Assembly (NCBI GenBank): GCA_937898625.1
Contig: CALEJF010000019.1
Location: 1-59,319, forward strand
Reading direction: 5' to 3'
Length of the DNA stretch: 59,319 nt
Source of the DNA: an uncultured Clostridia bacterium
Lineage (GTDB): Bacteria; Bacillota; Clostridia; Oscillospirales; Acutalibacteraceae
Shown: piece by piece, positions 51,961 through 59,319 of the stretch
How the letters are laid out: each line of letters begins with the position of its first letter
Position numbering within the stretch: the first letter of the stretch is position 1
Notes under the pieces: model-generated
Seen by the model: the letters and a program-made list of their open reading frames with translations, nothing else
Told to the model about the DNA's origin: nothing
The model's database searches: none
Made by a program: the position numbers and the translations under genes

Positions 51961-54585
51961 CTACTTCAGCATACCGTGATATCTGCCCATCCAGTATGGA
52001 AGAGTATATGTTGTGGAACCTTCCATTTCATAAGGGGAATAAGCACCGTCGAGTCTGAAAGTTAAGCTATTGAACTTATGGAGTGCGCGTTCATCCGGAG
52101 CAGCAACTTTCCATTGAAGTTTTGATACACTGAGAACAACACCTATGAGCCTCATAATTTCGTTGTCGCTTTCTGAGAACAATGGTTTTCTCACATTAGG
52201 GTCATAACTGAGTTCGTTTGTTCCGCCAACTCCACAATCCTCTTCAAGGTCAAGTTCTTTAATATCATCCCTGTTTTCATTGGTTGCAAGATATTTTATT
52301 GTTTCAATCGGATGTCGTGAAAGTGACCATGCCGCAGTATCAATAAGGCTGTTGCCGTAATAGTCCGTCTTTTCTTCATCAGGATAAGCGAGCTGATAGA
52401 TATAATACCAAAGAGGATTTTCACTGAAACTTATTGAATACCACCAATCATCAATACCTTCTCTGTAATAAGTGAGAAGTTCCTCATCATCTTCCATTTG
52501 GAAAAGAAGATAGTATGCAAGCATAGCCATTTCTTCATCGGAATCGTTAAGAATCATACGATATACAGTCTTTATTGTTTCACTTTCCATAAGTGGTCTG
52601 AGCATAAATGGAATAATGGTTGAAACACTTGCTGCGTATTCCATAATAGCCATTTTATAGCGTTCCCAATTTTGTGTCATAATCGATGCATATTCGTATG
52701 CAGGGTCGAGGGCCGCCATACGGTATTCATCTTCCCATTTCTGATTACCTGTCACATAAGCAGCAAGCTTGAATGCTGTCAAAAGAACTGCTGTCTGAAG
52801 CGGAGCACCACCTAAAGCCTGACCATTATGGAAATATGTTCTGTTAAATTTGCCCCAGGTTGTAGGCTGACCTGTTCCGTCACAAAGTGAATATCCGTTA
52901 TCAACAAGATGCTGAGCAAACTTCTCCATTGTATTTACAATGAGTGCTTTCAATTCAGGGTCTTCTTCGCCAAGAATATCATATGCCAACTTATAAATAA
53001 AAAGATGACCGATAATCTCGTCTGCGCTTGTGTCGCCCTTATACACAATATCTTCTAAATCATAACCACTGCCCACAAGGTCGTTCCAGAGTCTTTCCGG
53101 TAACTGGGCAGAAGCGTCAACAACAACTCCTCTTAAGTTTTCGCCGTGAAGAAGATATTCATCATCTGAAGGGTCCAATGTTGAAACACCTGTTGCAGTG
53201 CCATCACCATTGTGGCTCCAATAAATATTACCGTCAAGAGCAAAATTTTCTTCCTCAAGAGAATATGTTCTTGCCCAGAAGCCTTCAAGAAGTCTTGTTC
53301 TTTTTGCATATTGATTATCCGTTTCAACAGATGGGTCTTTCCACGAGTCAGAATTGAGAACATCAAGATGGTCACCGGACATAATATACGTGCGACGACC
53401 GGTAGTCATATAAGTCTTATTCATTTTTTCAAAGGCATCCGCAGGACTGTTACCGGGAATATTCTGAGAGTAATCTCCACCTTCAACAAGGGCTTCAGAG
53501 GTATAGTATTTACCAATATTCAGGTCTGTAACATTACCGTTTCTTTGTGCTCTTACATAGCTTTCAGTAGTGCCTTGACGCATTGAAATATATGTAAGGA
53601 AAAGAACGGCTTCTGTTGAAAGAGTTGCAGTTTTTCGAGCTTTTTCAATTTCCTCAGCAGTTGCATTCGGGTCGTCACGAAGAACTGCATAACGCATAAG
53701 CTCACCTGCACCATACATAGCAGTCCACAAACCGTCATTGTCAGTTTCTGATGGAACAAAGTCACCGATAGCTTCGTTATAGTATGAATTTGCTACCATA
53801 CCACGCCTTGCAACATCTTTCTGAGTGTTTTCACTCATAATTGCAGCTTTATCGGTGCCGTTCATTTCAACCATTTGGATGTGAGTATAGCCTTCAGCCA
53901 TAACTGTCCAAATACCATTTCCTCCATCGGAGAAAATAGCAAGAACATTTCCGTTGCCGGAATCAGCACTGTAAAAATACCTGTCACCCATAAATCGCTG
54001 TTCTATATCACGGGAATTAGTTGCGTTGTTGTCTGTACGAAGAACACCATAATCAGTTATTTCCCACACTGCACCATCAGCAGTAATTACGGTTTTTGCA
54101 TCCTGATAAGTGCTTTCATCCTTCACCTTTGCAGGTACATCTGCACTGTCGTTTTTTTCATAGCGAGTAACTATTTTCTGAAGAACATCATTTTCTTCTT
54201 CAGCTTCACCATTGTAGTTAGTCTTTTTCTTGTTTGAATCCTTTATTTTTGTAGGTGTAGTTGTAACTGTGAGGACAGCAGAGGAAATAAGTCCATCAGC
54301 AGTTTGTGCAGTAACAGTAACCGTACCTTCGTTAAGTGCTGTTACCCTGCCCCATTCATCAACAGAAGCAATTTCTTCAGGCTCTGTACTCCATGTGAGA
54401 ACTCGGTTTGTAACATCGGACGAGAAAACTGCCTCAACAGTTCTTGAGTCACCTATATCCATTTCCCAGTTCTGTGGAACAACCAATCTCAATGTACTTT
54501 CATCTTTGAAACATGTTGCAATGGCAGGAATACACGCTGACCATAGCATAACGATTGAAAGAATTACTGCAATTAATCTTTTCAT
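51961..54585 (-). CDS. Large secreted protein with bacterial Ig-like (Big_2) domain
   Basis: An 874-residue exported protein. A signal peptide (1-23, ending IPAIA) precedes a Big_2 domain (about 32-110, with VLTWSTEPEEIASVDEWGRV and a following TALNEGTVTVTA). A low-complexity charged linker (about 112-165) comes next. Beyond this is a beta-rich stretch with repeated short strands (about 165-275, AVWEITDYGVLRTD, NGIWTVMAEGYTH) and a long helical part (about 280-874) that has the look of an alpha/alpha toroid, rich in Trp, Tyr and Asp. A glycan- or peptidoglycan-active role is possible, but no catalytic motif is recognised. It lacks the Cys tail of the other secreted proteins. Confidence 0.75.
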   Translation of the reverse strand: MKRLIAVILSIVMLWSACIPAIATCFKDESTLRLVVPQNWEMDIGDSRTVEAVFSSDVTNRVLTWSTEPEEIASVDEWGRVTALNEGTVTVTAQTADGLISSAVLTVTTTPTKIKDSNKKKTNYNGEAEEENDVLQKIVTRYEKNDSADVPAKVKDESTYQDAKTVITADGAVWEITDYGVLRTDNNATNSRDIEQRFMGDRYFYSADSGNGNVLAIFSDGGNGIWTVMAEGYTHIQMVEMNGTDKAAIMSENTQKDVARRGMVANSYYNEAIGDFVPSETDNDGLWTAMYGAGELMRYAVLRDDPNATAEEIEKARKTATLSTEAVLFLTYISMRQGTTESYVRAQRNGNVTDLNIGKYYTSEALVEGGDYSQNIPGNSPADAFEKMNKTYMTTGRRTYIMSGDHLDVLNSDSWKDPSVETDNQYAKRTRLLEGFWARTYSLEEENFALDGNIYWSHNGDGTATGVSTLDPSDDEYLLHGENLRGVVVDASAQLPERLWNDLVGSGYDLEDIVYKGDTSADEIIGHLFIYKLAYDILGEEDPELKALIVNTMEKFAQHLVDNGYSLCDGTGQPTTWGKFNRTYFHNGQALGGAPLQTAVLLTAFKLAAYVTGNQKWEDEYRMAALDPAYEYASIMTQNWERYKMAIMEYAASVSTIIPFMLRPLMESETIKTVYRMILNDSDEEMAMLAYYLLFQMEDDEELLTYYREGIDDWWYSISFSENPLWYYIYQLAYPDEEKTDYYGNSLIDTAAWSLSRHPIETIKYLATNENRDDIKELDLEEDCGVGGTNELSYDPNVRKPLFSESDNEIMRLIGVVLSVSKLQWKVAAPDERALHKFNSLTFRLDGAYSPYEMEGSTTYTLPYWMGRYHGMLK

Positions 54586-54774
54586 ATTTATCCTCCTTAA
54601 TTAACGACATATCAAAATGTTAGTTAATATGATTTTATCATTGACATAAAAGAATTGCAACAGTTTTGACACAACTCACTCAACATGCGATTTCAACTGA
54701 AGAATTCTTTTGATACCTGCTCGTTTGTTTGTCCTTCCACTATGTTTTTATGTTATAGAACACTAAACATGGAT
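54586..54774. other. Intergenic region, no gene seen
   Basis: It separates the divergent large secreted protein and the FAD-oxidoreductase gene. The 5' half is AT-rich and should hold the minus-strand promoter, which I could not fix. The 3' end runs into a promoter cassette also found at 57968. Confidence 0.5.
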
Positions 54775-54850
54775 GGAGTATAAAAATCGCCACCCCGACA
54801 ACCTACATCAGCACAAAACTGTTGCTTTTTTATTTGCGAGTGGTATAATC
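54775..54850 (+). promoter_or_regulatory. Promoter cassette, copy A (duplicated at 57968)
   Basis: GGAGTATAAAAATCGCCACC, followed by CCGACAACCTACATCAGCAC, then TTGCTT (54822-54827), a 16-base spacer and TATAAT (54844-54849). A closely similar sequence stands before the DUF5131 gene. Confidence 0.7.
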
Positions 54851-54888
54851 TTTTTATGTTCAATTACTATAATGAAAGAAGTGGTAAT

Positions 54889-56433
54889 ATGGTAAAAAAC
54901 TATGATGCAGTTGTTATCGGTGCAGGTAACGGCGGACTTGTAGCATCAGCACGTCTTGCCAAAGAGGGAAAAAAGACATTACTTATTGAACGTCACAATT
55001 TACCCGGTGGATTTGCTACAAGTTTTGTAAGAGGTAGATTTGAATTTGAAGCATCACTTCATGAACTTTGCGGTATCGGCTCTATTACAGGAAAATCGCC
55101 ATTGTTGAAGATTTTTCAAGAAGTCGGTGCAGCAGATAAAATCGAATGGGTTGCACTTGATGAAGCATACAGATTGCTCACATTGGATGAAAACGAAAAA
55201 TGCGACTATTTAATGCCTTTGGGTAAGGATGCCTTTATAAATAAACTTGAGGAATACGACCCAGGCTCTGCACCAGTAGTTACAAAGATTTTTGACCTTA
55301 TTGAAAGCATTGAAAAAACTTTGGATTTCGTAAGCAACATTGAAGATTTCAAGCCAACAATGATTAAAGAGATTTTTTCTGAACATACTGATTTTCTTAA
55401 AGTTGCAAACTATTCTGTTGACGAGGTGCTCAAATCATTCGGTGCAAGTAAAAAAACAAGGGATATACTTAATGGCTATTGGTGTTATCTTGGTCAACCT
55501 ACTGACGAACTTAATGTTATTCACTATTTCACAATGCTCCACTCATATATTATTGATGGTGCTGTTATTCCAAGGGGCAGAAGCCATCAAATAAGCACTG
55601 CCTTACTCGAGGCATTTACCGAAAATGGTGGTGAGGCTTGGTTTAACACAAGCGTTAAGAAAATAAACATTGAAAATGGTGTGGCAACAGGTGTTGTGCT
55701 TGATGACGGTACTCAAATAAATGCCAAAGTGGTTATCTGCAATGCTTCACCATATAACGCATTTACAAAACTTATTGACGAAAATGCTATTCCTGAAAAA
55801 CTAAAAAAGGAAGTAAATGCTAAAACTTTGAGTGCAAAAGGATTTGCAGTCTTTTTAGGACTTAACCGTTCTGCAGATGAGTTAGGACTTAACAACCACA
55901 CTTATTTCATTTATCCAACTAACGATAACAGAAAGTGCTATGAATTAAGCAAACGCATTGAAACAAATGATGTTCAGGCAACAGTTTGTCTTAACAGAGC
56001 CTTTGACGATTGCTCACCTGAGGGCACAAGTATCCTTTATATGACTTCTATTTTTGCGGGTGACGAATGGAGCAAGGTTTCTGTTAAGGATTACCATAAA
56101 ACAAAGTATGCCTTTGCAGAAAAAATGATAGATAATTTTGAAAAAGCAACGGGTGTTAAAATTAAGGACTATATAGAAGAAATTGAAATTGCAACACCAA
56201 TGACCTATGCTCGTTATACTGATGCTCCTGCAGGAACTATCTATGGTTACGAAGCAACCAAAGAAGACGGTATTGTTAAAAGAATTGTTTTTGATTTGAT
56301 AGATAAAGGCATTCCTGGACTTTACTTTGCAGGTGGCTATACCACAAGACATATGGGTTATTCTCCAAGCTATACAACTGGCGATATGGCAGCAAAGAAT
56401 GCAATACTCGCTATGGAAAAGGAGGTAAAATAA
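54889..56433 (+). CDS. FAD-dependent oxidoreductase (phytoene desaturase/CrtISO-like)
   Basis: A 514-residue flavoprotein. The start is placed at ATG 54889 (MVKNYDAVV); an earlier in-frame ATG at 54856 lies too close to the promoter. The dinucleotide fold YDAVVIGAGNGGLVASARLA and the following LLIERHNLPGGFATSF identify the CrtI/carotenoid-isomerase-like amine oxidase superfamily, and the C terminus GLYFAGGYTTRHMGYSPSYT is the FAD motif. No other carotenoid gene is present, so the substrate is unknown. The next gene, an FNR-ferredoxin fusion, follows without gap (TAAATG) and probably supplies electrons. Confidence 0.88.
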   Translation: MVKNYDAVVIGAGNGGLVASARLAKEGKKTLLIERHNLPGGFATSFVRGRFEFEASLHELCGIGSITGKSPLLKIFQEVGAADKIEWVALDEAYRLLTLDENEKCDYLMPLGKDAFINKLEEYDPGSAPVVTKIFDLIESIEKTLDFVSNIEDFKPTMIKEIFSEHTDFLKVANYSVDEVLKSFGASKKTRDILNGYWCYLGQPTDELNVIHYFTMLHSYIIDGAVIPRGRSHQISTALLEAFTENGGEAWFNTSVKKINIENGVATGVVLDDGTQINAKVVICNASPYNAFTKLIDENAIPEKLKKEVNAKTLSAKGFAVFLGLNRSADELGLNNHTYFIYPTNDNRKCYELSKRIETNDVQATVCLNRAFDDCSPEGTSILYMTSIFAGDEWSKVSVKDYHKTKYAFAEKMIDNFEKATGVKIKDYIEEIEIATPMTYARYTDAPAGTIYGYEATKEDGIVKRIVFDLIDKGIPGLYFAGGYTTRHMGYSPSYTTGDMAAKNAILAMEKEVK

Positions 56434-57603
56434 ATGAGCAAGAAAAAGTTTTCTATAAATGGCACTTTCAAGGATAGTGTGAATACTATAAAGTTTTTAA
56501 CAGAGAGAAAAAAGTTTATTGATAGTGCCCCAGCAGTTTTGCCAACTCGCACTGATGACTTTGGTGTAAATAAAGTTGCAAAAAGTCTTCATCCTAAAGA
56601 ACAAAAGCTTGTAATTAGCAGAATTGAAGAACATTCAAACATTGCAAAAAGCTATTATTTTAAAAGTGAAGCAAAACTTGCATATTTCAAAGCAGGTCAA
56701 TACCTTACCTTTAAGCTTGAAATAGGCAACTCCGTTGTTACTCGTTCATATTCAATAGCCTCCTCCCCTGCAAGTGCATTAAACGGTGAATATCAGATTA
56801 CTGTTAAGCGTATCAACGACGGCTTCGTTTCCGATTATATTCTCGATAACTGGAATGTGGGAGATGAAGTTATCGCTTATGCACCCGAGGGTAATATGAC
56901 ATATTGCTCATTAAGAGATGCCGAAAACATAGTTGCGATTGCAGGTGGTAGCGGTATTACTCCCTTCCTTTCTCTTGCGAGAGCAATAGACCAAGGTGAT
57001 GAGGATTGCACCCTTACCTTGCTTTATGGTTGCAGAACATCGAACGAAATCCTTTTCAAAACAGAGCTTGACTCACTTTCTGCGAAAAATGAGAAAATCA
57101 ATGTGGTTTATGTGTTGAGTAACAGCGACGAAGATGGCTACGAAAAGGGCTTTGTAGGTGCAGATATTATAAAGAAATATGCTCCGGAAGGTAATTACAG
57201 CATTTTCGTTTGTGGACCCGGTGGTATGTATAAATTTCTTGAAACAGAGCTTCCAAAACTCCAGATAGAAAGAAAATATATTCGTTTTGAGGTTTTTTCT
57301 TCCGGTAAAAAGGTTGATGAGGAGCCAAAAGAATACAATATCACAGTTATTAACCGTGGAAATGAATCGGTTATTAAAGCAAGCAGTAATGAAACTGTAC
57401 TTTGTGCATTTGAACGAGCAGGCATAGAAGTCCCTGCAAGATGTCACACAGGTGAATGTGGTTTTTGCAGAAGTAAGCTTGTTAGCGGTAAGGTTTATAT
57501 TCCCGAAGGCGAAGACAAGCGCCGTATAGCAGATATGCAGTTTAATTTCATTCATCCTTGCTGTTGCTACCCCGAAAGCGACCTTGTTATAAGAATCAAC
57601 TAG
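56434..57603 (+). CDS. Ferredoxin-NAD(P)+ reductase fused to a 2Fe-2S ferredoxin
   Basis: A 389-residue protein. An N-terminal extension (1-50) precedes the FAD-binding domain (about 55-155, with TRSYSIASSP), the NAD(P)-binding domain (about 160-280, VAIAGGSGITPFLSLARA and FVCGPGGMY), and a C-terminal plant-type ferredoxin (about 300-389, CHTGECGFCRSKL plus a cysteine cluster HPCCCYP). It moves electrons between NAD(P)H, FAD and the 2Fe-2S centre. RBS AGGAGGT sits inside the end of the upstream oxidoreductase gene. The pair looks like a two-component redox enzyme for a lipid or isoprenoid, inferred from context. Confidence 0.9.
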   Translation: MSKKKFSINGTFKDSVNTIKFLTERKKFIDSAPAVLPTRTDDFGVNKVAKSLHPKEQKLVISRIEEHSNIAKSYYFKSEAKLAYFKAGQYLTFKLEIGNSVVTRSYSIASSPASALNGEYQITVKRINDGFVSDYILDNWNVGDEVIAYAPEGNMTYCSLRDAENIVAIAGGSGITPFLSLARAIDQGDEDCTLTLLYGCRTSNEILFKTELDSLSAKNEKINVVYVLSNSDEDGYEKGFVGADIIKKYAPEGNYSIFVCGPGGMYKFLETELPKLQIERKYIRFEVFSSGKKVDEEPKEYNITVINRGNESVIKASSNETVLCAFERAGIEVPARCHTGECGFCRSKLVSGKVYIPEGEDKRRIADMQFNFIHPCCCYPESDLVIRIN

Positions 57604-57619
57604 TGAGTTGAGTCCATAT

Positions 57620-57642
57620 TTCGACTCCTGTCACGACCACCA
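57620..57642 (+). other. Truncated tRNA 3' end (attachment-site relic candidate)
   Basis: TTCGACTCCTGTCACGACC followed by ACCA has the T-loop, the 3' half of the T-stem, a seven-base acceptor strand, a discriminator and CCA of a tRNA. The 5' partner strands are missing upstream. The first 15 bases equal part of tRNA-Pro (49317-49331) but the acceptor differs, so the parent is another tRNA. It is 17 bases after the FNR gene. Confidence 0.6.
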
Positions 57643-57669
57643 CCTCAGTACCTCGGTATTGATACACGA

Positions 57670-57706
57670 GAAATCCCTTGAAATATAGGGGTTTCGGTCT
57701 TTTTTA
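57670..57706 (+). terminator. Terminator after the FNR gene/tRNA fragment
   Basis: GAAATCCC / GGGGTTTC followed by GGTCTTTTTT. Confidence 0.8.
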
Positions 57707-57714
57707 TGCCTCAA

Positions 57715-57740
57715 AGCACTCTGAAATTGAGTGCTTTTTG
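57715..57740 (+). terminator. Second terminator hairpin
   Basis: AGCACTC-TGAAATT-GAGTGCT followed by TTTTG. Confidence 0.75.
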
Positions 57741-57765
57741 CATTTTTAGTGTCACCGCAATATTT

Positions 57766-57974
57766 GTAATCGTTTACGGAGTATGGGTAATCGTTTACGG
57801 AGTACGGGTAATCGTTTACGGAGTATGGGTAATCGTTTACGGAGTATGGGTAATCGTTTACGGAGTATAAATAAAAGGTGTACGGAGTATGGGTAAAGGT
57901 GTACGGAGTATGGATAAAAGTGTACGGAGTATGGGTAAAAGTGTACGGAGTATAGGTAAAAGTGTACGGAGTAT
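57766..57974. repeat. Ten-copy 21-bp tandem repeat
   Basis: The core TACGGAGTA occurs ten times, starting at 57775, 57796, 57817, 57838, 57859, 57881, 57902, 57923, 57944 and 57965. The period is 21 bp, once 22. The first five units read GTAATCGTTTACGGAGTATG and the last five GTAAAAGTGTACGGAGTATG, with small changes. There are no unique spacers. The last unit merges into the promoter cassette of the DUF5131 gene. A minus-strand frame over the array is only a shadow. Confidence 0.95.
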
Positions 57975-58047
57975 AAAAATCACCACCCCTGACAACTTGC
58001 AACAGCACTAAAAACTATTGCACTTCTCTTGGTATGGATGGTATAAT
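57968..58047 (+). promoter_or_regulatory. Promoter cassette, copy B
   Basis: GGAGTATAAAAATCACCACC, then CCTGACAACTTGCAACAGCAC, TTGCAC (58018-58023), an 18-base spacer and TATAAT (58042-58047). Near-copy of 54775-54850. Confidence 0.7.
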
Positions 58048-58082
58048 TATCTGTACAAATAAGAATTTGGGAAGTATTTATT

Positions 58083-58799
58083 ATGGCTATGTGGAATCCA
58101 TGGCGAGGTTGTAAAAAATGCAGTGACGGGTGTCTGCATTGCTATATTCATAAAGGTGACGCCAAACGTGGTGTTAATACAAACGACATTGTAAAAACAA
58201 AAGATTTTTACAAACCTATTGAGCGGTTAAAAAACGGAAACTACAAAATGAAATCAGGGATTGTTTATCTTTGCTTTTCAACAGATTTTTTAATAGAAGA
58301 AGCGGATGAGTGGCGCAAAGAATGTTGGTCTATGATAAAAGAGCGACAGGACTGCACATTTCTTTTTCTCACAAAACGCATTGAAAGATTTGCAGATTGT
58401 GTCCCTGACGATTGGGGCGATGGATATGAGAATGTTGTTGTGTGCTGTACTGTTGAAACTCAAAAAAATGCCGACAAAAGACTGTCATTATTCAAATCAC
58501 TTCCAATAAAACACAAGTGTATTACCGCCCAACCGTTGCTTGAAAAAATAAATATTGAACCTTATCTTGATAATATTGAACTTGTAGTTGTCGGTGGAGA
58601 GTCGGATAAATTTGCAAGACCTCTTGATTATGCTTGGGTGATTGACATCCGAGAGCAATGCATCAGAAATAATGTCAGTTTTGAATTCAGACAATGCGGA
58701 ACTCATTTCGTCAAAGACGGCAAGGAATACAAATTGCAGACAAAGGATTTATGCAGTCAAGCAAGAAAAGCAGAAATTGATTTTAAAGTTCACAGATAA
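58083..58799 (+). CDS. DUF5131 (phage Gp37/Gp68-like) protein
   Basis: A 238-residue protein of the DUF5131 family. The start MAMWNPWRGCKKCSDGCLHC, with a further CY pair, carries the conserved cysteine set, which in this family suggests an iron-sulfur or metal centre related to radical-SAM-like proteins. LCFSTDFLIEEADEWR, FLFLTKRIERF and VVVGGESDKFARPLDYAWV are further family blocks. Members are common in phages and mobile elements, and their function is not settled. The RBS is weak (GGGAAG). It stands behind the 21-bp repeat array. Confidence 0.88.
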   Translation: MAMWNPWRGCKKCSDGCLHCYIHKGDAKRGVNTNDIVKTKDFYKPIERLKNGNYKMKSGIVYLCFSTDFLIEEADEWRKECWSMIKERQDCTFLFLTKRIERFADCVPDDWGDGYENVVVCCTVETQKNADKRLSLFKSLPIKHKCITAQPLLEKINIEPYLDNIELVVVGGESDKFARPLDYAWVIDIREQCIRNNVSFEFRQCGTHFVKDGKEYKLQTKDLCSQARKAEIDFKVHR

Positions 58800-58823
58800 A
58801 TAATAATTTGACGGAGAAATGAT

Positions 58824-59186
58824 ATGAAATTGAAGAACATTTTGATTGTTGTTAAAGATATAGAAAAATCGAGAAAATTCTATCACGATTTGTTTGGTAT
58901 AGAGTTGGTGCTTGACAACGATGGCAATATGATTTTAACAGAAGGTCTTGTCCTTCAAGACGAAAAAACTTGGAAAAAATTTTTAGATAGAGATGTTGTT
59001 CCAAAGAACAACGCTTGTGAATTGTATTTTGAGGAGCCGGACATCGAATCATTTATCGAAAAATTAGAAAGATTATACCCCATGATTGAATATGTAAATT
59101 GTCTTATGACACATAGTTGGGGACAGCAAGTAATCCGATTCTACGATTTGGATGGTAACTTAATTGAAGTAGGAACACCGATGTAA
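58824..59186 (+). CDS. VOC-superfamily (glyoxalase-like) protein
   Basis: A 120-residue single-domain protein with the vicinal-oxygen-chelate fold: KNILIVVKDIEKSRKFYHDL at the start and RFYDLDGNLIEVGTPM at the end, giving a possible Glu metal ligand. It may be a glyoxalase, a resistance or an isomerase type; the function is not resolvable. RBS ACGGAGA. It starts 24 bases after the DUF5131 gene, probably in one operon. Confidence 0.88.
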   Translation: MKLKNILIVVKDIEKSRKFYHDLFGIELVLDNDGNMILTEGLVLQDEKTWKKFLDRDVVPKNNACELYFEEPDIESFIEKLERLYPMIEYVNCLMTHSWGQQVIRFYDLDGNLIEVGTPM

Positions 59187-59230
59187 TCAACAAATTCCAA
59201 TATGTCGAACTTACAGCAACAGCGAGTTGC

Positions 59231-59259
59231 TTGTTCATTTTACCATTCGGTGTTATAAT
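59231..59259 (+). promoter_or_regulatory. Promoter of the last gene
   Basis: TTGTTC (59231-59236), 17-base spacer, TATAAT (59254-59259). Confidence 0.7.
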
Positions 59260-59279
59260 ATTCTTGAGGTGATAACAAT

Positions 59280-59319
59280 ATGGAAACTAAAGATATTATT
59301 CTTGAATTGAGAACTAAAA
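59280..59319 (+). CDS. Start of a gene, probably an HTH (XRE-type) regulator; cut by the window end
   Basis: ATG 59280 behind TGAGGTGAT opens a frame METKDIILELRTK that runs off the window. This start is typical of XRE-family helix-turn-helix regulators of Clostridia, but only 13 residues are visible, so the identity is a guess. Confidence 0.5.
   Translation, partial: METKDIILELRTK

Noticed and set aside
57766..57974. CRISPR array
   Set aside because: The repeats are contiguous 21-mers without unique spacers, and there are no cas genes nearby.
57631..58008. A 125-codon minus-strand frame with repeated PYTFTHT and YSVNDYP units
   Set aside because: It is just the translation of the 21-bp tandem repeat. 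The period is a multiple of three, so the frame stays open by chance. There is no ribosome binding site.

Overview
The window looks like a chromosomal segment of a low-GC Gram-positive anaerobe of the class Clostridia, most likely a gut Oscillospirales/Ruminococcaceae-type organism. The reasons are AT-rich DNA, strong AGGAGG-type ribosome binding sites, sigma-A promoters (TTGACA-N17-TATAAT), CIRCE and CtsR boxes, T-box leaders, IreB, McsA/McsB/ClpC, indolepyruvate:ferredoxin oxidoreductase, and lipoprotein and secreted-protein types common in that group. The species cannot be named from the sequence. Most of the window is ordinary core genome; nothing looks like a prophage or a complete mobile element.

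Layout. 1-6300 (minus strand): aromatic-acid operon with an AMP-forming ligase, iorA, iorB, then a phenylalanine-type T-box leader followed by a PaaK-like phenylacetate-CoA ligase and a double-ACT protein. 6300-8050: divergent sodium:solute symporter. 8100-10160: groES-groEL under a CIRCE element. 10200-14700 (minus): MazF-like toxin without a visible antitoxin, a lipoprotein, the NAD(P)HX repair enzyme Nnr, a DUF3267 protease-like protein, and a secreted G5/3D-domain cell-wall protein. 15170-16250: azlCD amino-acid exporter. 16440-18000: GtrA-like and another membrane protein. 18100-20210 (minus): amidohydrolase, sugar-phosphate-isomerase-like protein, DUF2809 protein. 20300-21000: tRNA-Thr, tRNA-Tyr and a partial duplication of the tRNA-Tyr 3' end with its flank. 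21090-25600: YitT protein and a TAXI-TRAP transporter. 25780-29550: second Phe T-box and pheST. 29750-32350: ireB operon. 32400-37000 (minus): ctsR-mcsA-mcsB-clpC. 37100-39800: dnaD-dnaC helicase-loader genes and an ECF S component. 39830-46280 (minus): 5'-nucleotidase, secreted protein, CstA, two small proteins, LuxR-type regulator. 46570-48710 (minus): NanA-type lyase and N-acylglucosamine 2-epimerase (sialic acid/ManNAc use). 48900-49340: tRNA-Met, tRNA-Glu, tRNA-Pro. 49540-54590: sugar-transporter-like MFS protein with a long cytosolic tail, and a large secreted Ig-like protein. 54770-59319: FAD-oxidoreductase/ferredoxin-reductase pair, a tRNA 3'-end fragment, a ten-copy 21-bp tandem repeat, a DUF5131 gene, a VOC protein and the start of a probable HTH gene.

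The main points of interest are as follows. (1) Two independent T-boxes with the same UUC (Phe) specifier, one on pheST and one on the aryl-CoA ligase, suggest that this organism makes phenylalanine from phenylacetate when Phe is short. (2) Two neighbouring secreted proteins share a Cys/His/Trp/Phe-rich C-terminal tail that looks like a sorting or anchoring signal. (3) Three intergenic arrays alternate short variable hairpins with a constant GATAT/GATGT-like spacer. (4) A 10 x 21-bp iteron-like array and a duplicated promoter cassette flank a redox gene pair, next to a truncated tRNA 3' end that resembles an attachment-site relic. (5) A 115-bp duplication starts inside the 3' end of tRNA-Tyr. 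All functional statements rest on reading motifs by eye; no database search was possible.
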